This document shows, piece by piece, positions 1-6,552 of a stretch of 64,000 nt of DNA. A program made the position numbers and the translations under genes. The stretch covers positions 2,914,001 to 2,978,000 of the forward strand of contig BLAA01000001.1 of NCBI GenBank assembly GCA_017312345.1, in the 5' to 3' direction. This stretch comes from Candidatus Denitrolinea symbiosum. Lineage in GTDB: Bacteria > Chloroflexota > Anaerolineae > Anaerolineales > Villigracilaceae. The number at the start of each line of letters is the position of its first letter. Positions within the stretch are counted from its first letter, which is position 1. The notes under the pieces were generated by a model that saw only the letters and a program-made list of their open reading frames with translations, did no database searches and was not told the origin of the DNA.

Positions 1-1250
1 GTCCGCTCGACGGGCGTGGCGTACGAGAAGCGGATCCAATCGCCGCCAAAGGGAGAGAAGAACGCGCCAGGGACGATGGCGATGCCGTGGCTTTCGGCGA
101 GATATTGTCCGAGCGGCTCGCTGTCCGCCCAGCCTTTTACACGCAGGAATTCGCCGACGTTGACGAAGGCATAATAGCCTTTGCCGATGATGTGCTGGAG
201 TCCGCTTTCGGACAGGAGTTTTTTCAACACGACGCGGCTGGCGTTGGTCGGCTCGACGACGCCCCGCGCGGCTTCGGCGAATCCCATCTCGTAAGCGGCC
301 ATCGCCACAGCCAGCGAATAGAACGACGGCATGACGGTGTGCGAGGCCCGCGCCGTGACGAACTTGACCACGCTCTCGTCCGCCAGCAGGTGGCAGTTGC
401 GGACGTTCGACGCGCCCAGCGACTTCGTGATCCCGTCCAGGAACATGATCCGTTTGCGCTCCTCGGACGTGAAGAATTTCAGGAAAGAATTCAAGTCCAT
501 CGGCGACTCGTCGGTCACATAGTGGTACATCCAATCGAACAGGACGAAGGCGACTCCCGCTTCGAGCGCGGACTTGGCGAGCGAGACCTGCTTCTCGACG
601 GCGACGGTCGAGCCAGTGGGATTATCGGGATTGGTGACGACCAGGCCCGCGACCTTCCGCCCCCTCGCCTCGGCAAACTGGACGCTGGCGCGGATCGCGT
701 CTTCGGAATACGCCCAACCCTGCGCGGGGTCGCCAGGCGTCCACAATACGTTTGCGCCGACGCCGTACGGCCCCCAGTTGTACGAGATCCACGGGACACG
801 CGAGACCATCACCGCGTCGCCCGTCCGCCCGTAGCCCAACGCAAGCATGGCTTGGTACGCCTTGACGAGCGCGTCGCGTCCGCCCGCGGTCCCCAGCACG
901 TTGACAGGCCCCCATCCCGACGAAGGATCCAACTTCCAATACTGCTCGACGACAGACTTCCGATACGCGTCCGCGCCGAAGGGCATGTCGTACGCCGTCC
1001 CGCGCTCGATCTGAAGCCGCGCGGCGCGCTCCAGGATCGCCTTCGGGACGCCTGGCAGCGACGCGCCGCCGTCGCCCTGCGAAGCGTCGAAGATCGGCGC
1101 GCCTGGATTCCTCTCCGCATAGATCTTCAACGACTTGTTGATCAGGAACATGCGCGAAGGCGGGATGTCCGTCATCTCGCGCAAATGTCCGCTGACGGGG
1201 ACGAGATTCTTCTCGTCAACCGCGAAAACGGGAGTGGCGTTGGAAATCAT
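1..1250 (-). CDS. PLP-dependent class I/II aminotransferase (3' end beyond window)
   Basis: The minus-strand frame opens with ATG at 1250 and stays open to the window edge, so about 416 residues are visible and the C-terminus is missing. Two fold-type I aminotransferase signatures are seen: NPDNPTG near residue 205, which contacts the cofactor, and DGITKSLG near residue 275, whose Lys should form the Schiff base with pyridoxal phosphate. AAGGA lies 7 nt before the ATG. The substrate cannot be read from the sequence; aromatic, aspartate or broad-specificity transamination are all possible. The gene lies behind a promoter, a 31-codon ORF and a terminator-like hairpin (1266-1488), which suggests attenuation-type control. 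The long plus-strand ORF over the same bases is a shadow. Confidence 0.85.
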   Translation of the reverse strand, partial: MISNATPVFAVDEKNLVPVSGHLREMTDIPPSRMFLINKSLKIYAERNPGAPIFDASQGDGGASLPGVPKAILERAARLQIERGTAYDMPFGADAYRKSVVEQYWKLDPSSGWGPVNVLGTAGGRDALVKAYQAMLALGYGRTGDAVMVSRVPWISYNWGPYGVGANVLWTPGDPAQGWAYSEDAIRASVQFAEARGRKVAGLVVTNPDNPTGSTVAVEKQVSLAKSALEAGVAFVLFDWMYHYVTDESPMDLNSFLKFFTSEERKRIMFLDGITKSLGASNVRNCHLLADESVVKFVTARASHTVMPSFYSLAVAMAAYEMGFAEAARGVVEPTNASRVVLKKLLSESGLQHIIGKGYYAFVNVGEFLRVKGWADSEPLGQYLAESHGIAIVPGAFFSPFGGDWIRFSYATPVER

Positions 1251-1265
1251 GGTGTTATCCTTTCC

Positions 1266-1302
1266 CCCTCCCCCATTTTCGCACTTTGAAAATGGGGGAG
1301 GG
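1266..1302. repeat. Perfect 15-bp inverted repeat before the aminotransferase
   Basis: C/T-rich arm 1266-1280 and G/A-rich arm 1288-1302 are perfect complements around a 7-nt loop. The hairpin sits 16 nt upstream of the aminotransferase ATG, just before the AAGGA ribosome binding site. It has no U-tract on the coding side, so it is more likely an intergenic repeat or a stabilising 5' leader hairpin than a terminator. Confidence 0.7.
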
Positions 1303-1315
1303 CCGGGGAGGGGGT

Positions 1316-1344
1316 ACAAAAACGCCCCGACAATTCGGGGCGTT
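1316..1344 (-). terminator. Rho-independent terminator after the 31-codon ORF
   Basis: Read on the minus strand, a perfect 10-bp stem (AACGCCCCGA / TCGGGGCGTT) with a 4-nt loop is followed by TTTTTG. It lies 11 nt after the stop codon of the small ORF at 1356-1451 and about 70 nt before the aminotransferase start. It can therefore end the short transcript or act as an attenuator for the downstream gene. Confidence 0.75.
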
Positions 1345-1355
1345 GGTCGGATGGA

Positions 1356-1451
1356 TTAAGCCTGCTCCTGCTTGAAAAAGCGCCAACGTCCCTGCCCGCG
1401 ATCGGCGAGGGGATTATTGTCGTTGGCGTTGACGGTCAACTGGCTGAACAT
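1356..1451 (-). CDS. 31-residue small ORF or leader peptide
   Basis: ATG at 1451 to TAA at 1356, encoding 31 residues; the C-terminal part is rich in charged and aromatic residues (RWRFFKQEQA). It starts within a few nucleotides of the predicted transcription start of a good promoter (1460-1488), so it would be translated leaderless. A strong terminator follows at once. Promoter, ORF and terminator together make a complete 130-nt unit. It may be a leader peptide controlling the aminotransferase by attenuation (one Trp and two Phe near the end), or an independent micro-protein. No known family was recognised. Confidence 0.45.
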   Translation of the reverse strand: MFSQLTVNANDNNPLADRGQGRWRFFKQEQA

Positions 1452-1459
1452 TGGGCGCA

Positions 1460-1488
1460 AGGATACCACCGCGAGAAAGGCGCGTCAA
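1460..1488 (-). promoter_or_regulatory. Sigma70-type promoter for the small ORF
   Basis: On the minus strand TTGACG (1488-1483) and TATCCT (1465-1460) are separated by exactly 17 nt. The expected start point falls at about 1453, next to the ATG at 1451. Confidence 0.6.
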
Positions 1489-1503
1489 GAAATTCCGAGA
1501 GAA

Positions 1504-1655
1504 GGAGCATGGCTAGCAAAGTCTGAGGATTTTCATCGCGAATGCCGCGAATTTGCGAATGACGCGAAAAAGCCCAAGAAAATTCGCGAAATTCGCCCAT
1601 TCGCGCTATTCGCGTTCCATTTCGGCTAACTTGTCAAGCGATTTTGCTACTGCCA
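1504..1655. repeat. Dispersed intergenic repeat, copy 1
   Basis: About 150 bp made of CGCGAAT-like units (cgcgaatgccgcgaatttg and so on), ending in cttgtcaagcgattttgctac. A diverged copy lies at 16583-16737 in the same orientation. Short ORFs over it are compositional artefacts. A related run of three 9-bp units (NCCGCGAAG) follows at 1693-1719. No transposase is associated, so it resembles a MITE-like or REP-like intergenic family. Confidence 0.65.
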
Positions 1656-1767
1656 TAGAGAGAAGGAGCGGGTGATTGCCGTGCTCAATTGAACCGCGAA
1701 GCCCGCGAAGGCCGCGAAGAAACCCTATTATGCTTCGCGCTCGTTGCGGCAAATTTTGACGGCACGG

Positions 1768-2613
1768 CTAAATCCCGTCGAACAGGTCGCCGAGGCGTTT
1801 GAAATTCCCGTCCACGGGCGGCCATGCGCGCATATAATCCTCGTGCTCGCCGAAGACGCGCGTCACAAAGCCCATCAGCCCGCGCCGCATCTGTCCCCCG
1901 CCCTGCGACGAGTGGCAGGCTCCCGCCTCCTGCTTGATCTCCGCGACCGAGCGGATGTCCAACCGCACATGGACGGGGAAGTCCACGTCTGCCAATTCCT
2001 TTAGATTGATGTCGCCGTTGCGTCCCCACTTGGCGGGGTCCTTGCCGAAGATCGGCATGACGCGCGTCATCACTTTCAGGAACCAGCGCGGGAAGACCTG
2101 AAAGTAGAGAACGCTCGGCTGGAACGGCGCGCCCGCTTCGGGGTGGAAGGAGGCGTCGTTCGCCCGTTCGAACGCGAGGACAGTCGCCTTGTGGATGTGG
2201 ATGTGGTCGGGATGTTTGTATCCGCCGATCGGGTCGAAGGTCAGGACGACGTCGGGTTTGAGTTCGCGGATGATCTTGACGACGCGTCCCGCCACCTCGT
2301 CGAGCGGATGGTTGATCTGCGCGTCGGGATGTTTGTTGTCGTCGGAGCCTGGCATGCCCGAGTCGCGGTAGCCGAGATAGATGACGTCCTTCAAACCGAG
2401 ATGCGACGCGGCGCAATCGAGTTCGGCGGAACGCAGCGAGGCGGTATCTTTAAAACCGCGCAGGCTTTCCTCGTCCACGGTCCCCGCTTCGCCGCGCGTG
2501 GCGCAGGCAAGATAGGTGTCGTAACCGCGTCTGGCGTACAACGCCAGCGTCCCGCCGAGTCCGAACGACTCGTCGTCGGGATGAGCCAAAACTGCAAGAA
2601 TTGTTTTTGTCAT
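1768..2613 (-). CDS. PIG-L family deacetylase
   Basis: A 281-residue protein of the LmbE/PIG-L zinc hydrolase family, which removes N-acetyl groups from GlcNAc-type conjugates (MshB and BshB are examples). The metal-binding AHPDDE motif is at residues 10-15, and the later His-rich GGYKHPDHIHIH supplies the other zinc ligand. I chose ATG 2613 because the family motif normally lies within the first 15 residues; an upstream in-frame codon at 2649 would add an unlikely extension. The gene is divergent from cystathionine gamma-synthase. The substrate is unknown; glycolipid or thiol-cofactor synthesis are the usual roles. Confidence 0.85.
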   Translation of the reverse strand: MTKTILAVLAHPDDESFGLGGTLALYARRGYDTYLACATRGEAGTVDEESLRGFKDTASLRSAELDCAASHLGLKDVIYLGYRDSGMPGSDDNKHPDAQINHPLDEVAGRVVKIIRELKPDVVLTFDPIGGYKHPDHIHIHKATVLAFERANDASFHPEAGAPFQPSVLYFQVFPRWFLKVMTRVMPIFGKDPAKWGRNGDINLKELADVDFPVHVRLDIRSVAEIKQEAGACHSSQGGGQMRRGLMGFVTRVFGEHEDYMRAWPPVDGNFKRLGDLFDGI

Positions 2614-2628
2614 GTTTCCTCGTATAAT
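2601..2628 (+). promoter_or_regulatory. Predicted promoter of the cystathionine gene
   Basis: TTGTTT (2601-2606) and a perfect TATAAT (2623-2628) are 16 nt apart on the plus strand, about 50 nt before the ATG at 2680. The -35 element overlaps the start of the divergent PIG-L gene. Confidence 0.5.
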
Positions 2629-2679
2629 GATTGTCTGTCCGTTAGACATCGCATCCAGAATAAATTTTACAGGAGCAAA

Positions 2680-3822
2680 ATGAAATTCGAAACTCTAGCC
2701 ATCCATGCAGGGCAGGAGCCCGACCCCAACAACGGCGCGGTGATGACGCCCGTCTACTTCACGTCCACCTACAAGCAGGACGGCGTCGGCAGGCCGCGCC
2801 AGGGATATGAATATTCGCGCACGATGAATCCCACGCGCAAGGCCTTGCAGGATTGTCTCGCCGCGCTCGAGGGCGGGAACTTCGGGCTGGCCTTCGCCTC
2901 GGGACTGGCCGCCACCGACACCGTCCTCCGCCTGCTCGACTCGGGCGCGCACGTCCTCGCGGGGAACGACGTGTACGGCGGGACTTTCCGTCTCTTCGAC
3001 AAAGTGCTGCGCCGCTTCTCCCTCGACTTTACGTTTGCCGACACGACCGACCCTGAATCTGTCGCCGACGCGTTGACCCCGTCCACGCGGCTGGTCTGGC
3101 TCGAGACGCCGACCAACCCGCTGATGCGCGTCACCGACATCCGCGCCGTGGCGGAGATCGTCCACTCGCACCCGAACCGTCCGCTGCTGGCGGTGGATAA
3201 TACCTTCGCCACGCCCTACCTCCAGCGTCCGCTCGAACTGGGCGCGGACATCGTCGTCCACTCGATGACGAAATACCTCAGCGGCCATTCGGACGTGGTC
3301 GGCGGCGCGATCGTCGTCAAGGACAAGGAACTGGCCGAAAGACTTTACTTTCTGCAAAACGCGGTCGGCGCCATATTGGGACCGATGGACTCGTTCCTCG
3401 TCCTGCGCGGGATCAAGACGCTCCCCCTGCGAATGGAACGTCACGCGGAAAACGCGTCGGCAATTGTGGACTTTCTGGCGGCGCATCCGAAAGTGGAGAA
3501 GGTGTATTACCCGTACCACGAAAGCCATCCGCAAAATCAACTCGCCCGACGCCAAATGAAGAACGGCGGCGGGATGATCTCGTTCCTCGTCAAAGGCGGA
3601 CACGAGGCGGCGGTCAGGCTGGTGGAGTCCACGGAATTGTTCGCGCTGGCGGAGTCGCTCGGCGGCGTGGAATCGCTGATCGAGGTCCCCGCGGCGATGA
3701 CGCATCTCTCCGTGGCTGGCTCGCAGCTGGACGTGGACCCGTCCCTGGTCCGCTTATCCGTCGGGATCGAGAACGTGGAAGACTTGCTGGCAGATTTGAG
3801 GCAGGCGCTGGAAAAAGCGTAA
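2680..3822 (+). CDS. metB: Cystathionine gamma-synthase / gamma-lyase family enzyme
   Basis: A 380-residue Cys/Met-metabolism PLP enzyme of normal length. It starts at ATG 2680 with AGGAG at 2671-2675. The family N-terminus (TLAIHAGQEPD), the substrate loop YEYSRTMNPT and the PLP-lysine region VHSMTKYLSGHSD (Lys 198) are visible. Such enzymes either join O-acyl-homoserine and cysteine to cystathionine (MetB) or cleave cystathionine to cysteine (CGL). Sequence alone does not separate these, so the symbol is tentative. It is monocistronic, convergent with the phosphatase gene downstream. Confidence 0.85.
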   Translation: MKFETLAIHAGQEPDPNNGAVMTPVYFTSTYKQDGVGRPRQGYEYSRTMNPTRKALQDCLAALEGGNFGLAFASGLAATDTVLRLLDSGAHVLAGNDVYGGTFRLFDKVLRRFSLDFTFADTTDPESVADALTPSTRLVWLETPTNPLMRVTDIRAVAEIVHSHPNRPLLAVDNTFATPYLQRPLELGADIVVHSMTKYLSGHSDVVGGAIVVKDKELAERLYFLQNAVGAILGPMDSFLVLRGIKTLPLRMERHAENASAIVDFLAAHPKVEKVYYPYHESHPQNQLARRQMKNGGGMISFLVKGGHEAAVRLVESTELFALAESLGGVESLIEVPAAMTHLSVAGSQLDVDPSLVRLSVGIENVEDLLADLRQALEKA

Positions 3823-3841
3823 CGTAAATTGGCAATTTGCG

Positions 3842-5071
3842 CTACGAGACATGGATCGCCACCAATGTCACGTCATCGTCCTGTTTCGAGCCTTGCTGGT
3901 AATCCACCAAGGTCTTCAGCAGGCTGTCGCAGACTTCCTGAGCAGACAGGCCGCGCAACGCCAGGAAAGCGTCCTGGATGCGTTCCAAACCGAAGGCCTC
4001 GCCCGCGGGATTGCGGCAGTCGGTCAGGCCGTCGGTGAAGAGGAGCAGGGACGAACCCTTGTCGAGGCGGACGCGGCCAACGTCGAGCGAAATGTCGTCC
4101 CAGAGGCCGAGGGCCATCCCAGGTCTGTGAGAGAGGCGCTGGACCCCGTCAGCGTTGAGGAGAAGCGGGGGTTCGTGTCCCGCGCGGGCGTAGTCGAAGA
4201 AGCCCGAGGCGCAGTCCAGAATCCCGTAGAGGGCGGTCACAAACTGCGTGGATTTTTCGAGGCGCGTGATGTGCTTGTTGACTTTTTGAAGCACGCGCTC
4301 GGGGGCGGGATGGGCGTCCATCGCGGAAGTGATGAGGGCGTGGACCCGCGCCATGAAGATGGCGGACGGGACGCCTTTGTCGGCCACGTCGCCGATGAGG
4401 ACGGCGACCTTGTCGTCGGCGAGGGAGATGACGTCGTAGAAATCGCCGCCGACCTGGCGGGCCGGGTCAATGCGCGCGCCGAAGTCGAAGCAGGGATGGG
4501 TCGGGAGGACGTCGGGCAGGATGCTGAGCTGAATTTCGGCGGCCACCTGAAGTTCGCGTTCGAGGCGTTCTTTCTCGACGAGTTGCTCATGCGCGGTTTT
4601 CAGTTCGTCGTATGCCTCTTGCAGCTGACGGTTTTTGACGGTCAGGTCGCGGAACGTGGCGTCATTGGTCGCGTCCAGGCGCTCGCTGGACACGCGCACC
4701 ATCGAGTACGCGAGGATCGGATATTGCTTGAGGAGGTCGTCAAATTCGCGGCGGCTCATCGCCAGCAGGGTGGCGGAGGTGCGGGCGCGGACGGTGGCGG
4801 TCCGCTGGCCGCCCGGCATGATGAGGGCCATGTCACCGAGATATTCGCCCGGCCCGATGACGTTGAGGAGGAGTTCCTCGGGCAGTCCCGCCGCGCGCAG
4901 GATCTCCAGTTCGCCGTCCGCGACGACGTAAAGATGCTCGCCCGGGTCGCCTTCCCGGCAGAGGATTTCGCGGGGCTGAATCTCAATGACTGTCAGCCGC
5001 TGAACGAGGTGGTCGAGTTCGGTTTCGGGGAGGTCGGTGAAAAGGGGGATGCGGGAGAGGAGGTTGGTCAT
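3842..5071 (-). CDS. cNMP-binding SpoIIE-type Ser/Thr phosphatase
   Basis: A 409-residue signalling protein. Residues about 10-125 form a cyclic-nucleotide-binding-like beta barrel (LFTDLPETELDHL, then REGDPGEHLYVV). Residues about 140-175 are a predicted coiled coil. Residues about 190-405 are a PP2C/SpoIIE domain with metal-binding motifs GGDFYD (near 207), GDVADKG, LLFTDGL and QDDDVTL. Such proteins dephosphorylate anti-sigma-factor antagonists in partner-switching systems, with the N-terminal domain acting as a sensor. No partner kinase or STAS protein is nearby, so the pathway is unknown. Confidence 0.85.
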   Translation of the reverse strand: MTNLLSRIPLFTDLPETELDHLVQRLTVIEIQPREILCREGDPGEHLYVVADGELEILRAAGLPEELLLNVIGPGEYLGDMALIMPGGQRTATVRARTSATLLAMSRREFDDLLKQYPILAYSMVRVSSERLDATNDATFRDLTVKNRQLQEAYDELKTAHEQLVEKERLERELQVAAEIQLSILPDVLPTHPCFDFGARIDPARQVGGDFYDVISLADDKVAVLIGDVADKGVPSAIFMARVHALITSAMDAHPAPERVLQKVNKHITRLEKSTQFVTALYGILDCASGFFDYARAGHEPPLLLNADGVQRLSHRPGMALGLWDDISLDVGRVRLDKGSSLLLFTDGLTDCRNPAGEAFGLERIQDAFLALRGLSAQEVCDSLLKTLVDYQQGSKQDDDVTLVAIHVS

Positions 5072-5091
5072 GTCAGTGTTGCCAATAAAAG

Positions 5092-5355
5092 TTACCTGTC
5101 TTTGTACACTTCACGGCGATGACGAATAAAATGCACGATAAGAAATTGACGCGCTCCATCATGAGTGTACAAGATACGATAATCTCCGACACGAAATTTA
5201 CTGTAATCTTTCAACTCGCCTTGCAGCGATACAGGGGTAATAAAATCGAAATTTTTTGCCAGCCAAATCAATCGCCTATAAATAAGACGGGCAATTGGTT
5301 TATGCAACCGCGCCAGGTCTTTTTCCGCGCCAGGCGTAAATTTGAGTTGGGCCAC
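5092..5355 (-). CDS. RelE/ParE-family toxin
   Basis: An 87-residue protein with the RelE-fold pattern: N-terminal helices (EKDLARLHKPIARLI), then the strand YSKFRVGDYRILYT, and a C-terminal HFIRHRREVYK that carries the likely basic catalytic residues. Members cleave ribosome-bound mRNA or inhibit gyrase. It starts with GTG at 5355, which shares one base with the TAG stop of the antitoxin gene, so the pair should be translationally coupled in the usual antitoxin-toxin order. Confidence 0.85.
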   Translation of the reverse strand: MAQLKFTPGAEKDLARLHKPIARLIYRRLIWLAKNFDFITPVSLQGELKDYSKFRVGDYRILYTHDGARQFLIVHFIRHRREVYKDR

Positions 5356-5579
5356 TAATCCTCCAGACCCAAACGGTTTGCAACGTCACTAGCATCATAA
5401 ACCACACCACCCTCACTGACCGACTTTAAAGAGCGAAGTAATTCATTTTGGAATCCGTCGCTCAACTCCAATCCATCATCAGGATCGGAAAAAAGATCGG
5501 CGAGGGTTTCTTCGACGATCTGGCGAATCAACGCTTTAAATTCTGTGACGGTAAGATCGGAAACGCGCGCGTCCAACAT
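5355..5579 (-). CDS. Antitoxin partner of the RelE-like toxin
   Basis: A 74-residue acidic protein immediately upstream of, and overlapping, the RelE-like toxin gene. I chose ATG 5579 because GGAGG lies 5 nt before it; a TTG at 5591 is less likely. The N-terminal part (TVTEFKALIRQIVEETLADLF) is helical and the rest is acidic, as in many antitoxins. I cannot assign it to a named DNA-binding family. The role is inferred mainly from size, acidity and gene order. Confidence 0.65.
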   Translation of the reverse strand: MLDARVSDLTVTEFKALIRQIVEETLADLFSDPDDGLELSDGFQNELLRSLKSVSEGGVVYDASDVANRLGLED

Positions 5580-5612
5580 TTCTGCCTCCAATACTCCTCA
5601 ACAATTATACCT

Positions 5613-6254
5613 TTACTCTCTCAAGTCCATCACTTCCTTGCCCGCCAATTTCTCCTGAATTCGCTCCGTCACTGTTTCCAAATGCTGGGAGCGGTGGACG
5701 AAGTCCAGGTCGTCGGTGCGGATGGTGAGGACGGGGCAGAGGTCGAAGGCGCTCAGCCACTCGTCGTAAAACGAGTCGAGCAGGGAGAGATAGTCGGCAG
5801 AGATGCCCGTCTCGATATTTCGGGCGCGGCGGTGGATGCGGTCCATCAAGACAGAAACGGGCGCCTTGAGATATACCAGCAGGTTCGGGCGCGGCAGTCC
5901 CTGCACTACCAGTTGGAACAGGCGGCGATAGGCGAGATAATCGCGCTCGGAGAGATTCCCCATGTGATGCAGAGCGCGGGCGAAGATGAACGCGTCCTCG
6001 TAAATGCTGCGGTCAAGGATCGCGGAGCGCGGGTCGCGCGCGGCTTCGAGGTACTGGTCAGCCCGATGACCGAGGAAGAAGACCTGCAAATGGAAGGACC
6101 AGGACCGCATGTCGCTGTAGAAATCGGAGAGATAGGGATTGTCCGACACGGATTCGTAACCCGTCCACCAGCCGAGGCGCGCGCCGATCCGCTCGGTGAG
6201 CGAGGTCTTGCCTACCCCAATATTGCCAGCCACAACGACAAGGTATTTGGTCAT
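5613..6254 (-). CDS. Deoxynucleoside kinase (dAK/dGK/dCK family)
   Basis: A 213-residue enzyme of the deoxyadenosine/deoxyguanosine kinase family, which phosphorylates salvaged deoxynucleosides to dNMPs with ATP or GTP. The P-loop GNIGVGKT is at residues 10-17, the catalytic ILDRSIYED is near residue 80, and an Arg-rich lid (DRIHRRARNIE) follows. Length matches the family. Specificity for dA, dG or dC cannot be deduced. It is a single gene downstream of a roughly 300-nt intergenic region. Confidence 0.85.
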   Translation of the reverse strand: MTKYLVVVAGNIGVGKTSLTERIGARLGWWTGYESVSDNPYLSDFYSDMRSWSFHLQVFFLGHRADQYLEAARDPRSAILDRSIYEDAFIFARALHHMGNLSERDYLAYRRLFQLVVQGLPRPNLLVYLKAPVSVLMDRIHRRARNIETGISADYLSLLDSFYDEWLSAFDLCPVLTIRTDDLDFVHRSQHLETVTERIQEKLAGKEVMDLRE

Positions 6255-6552
6255 GGAAACCTCGAAAGGATTTGCGATGTACGGGCGGAATTATAGTCCA
6301 CTTGTATCCGGCTGCGGGGAATCCGGGAAGGTCCGTCGCTGGCTTTAAGGTCGGAGCAGGAGACGGCGCTATACCTGAACAATGAATAGCGAATAGGAGG
6401 CGGATAAGCGCATAGAGAGCTATCCATCCGCCTATTCGTTTACATCCTTTGGCGATCAAGCACGAAATTCATCCTGAATCATTTTCCCATTATGCTAAAA
6501 TACCACAACCAATCACTGGAAACTGATAATTGAACACTGATAACTGATTCTC
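6255..6552. other. Divergent intergenic region between dNK and mutS
   Basis: About 300 nt without a supported gene. It holds an imperfect inverted repeat at about 6390-6440 (CGAATAGG...CCTATTCG arms with a 3-nt bulge) and a block of heptads at 6512-6546. It should contain both divergent promoters, but I see no clear -35/-10 pair. Short ORFs in it have no support. Confidence 0.5.
6512..6546. repeat. Heptanucleotide repeat upstream of mutS
   Basis: Five 7-nt units (atcactg, gaaactg, ataattg, aacactg, ataactg) run up to 6 nt before the mutS ATG at 6553. They are the reverse complement of the CAGT-containing heptads inside mutS at 7681-7715. They occupy the place of the ribosome binding site, and no canonical SD sequence is visible. 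Confidence 0.7.

Noticed and set aside
87..1289. 400-codon plus-strand ORF
   Set aside because: It is the shadow of the minus-strand aminotransferase, which has clear PLP-enzyme motifs and a ribosome site; high GC keeps the opposite frame open.
3851..5122. 423-codon plus-strand ORF
   Set aside because: Opposite-strand shadow of the cNMP/SpoIIE phosphatase; the translation has no domain pattern.
6058..6459. 133-codon minus ORF upstream of the deoxynucleoside kinase
   Set aside because: It overlaps the kinase start in another frame and has no SD or family features.
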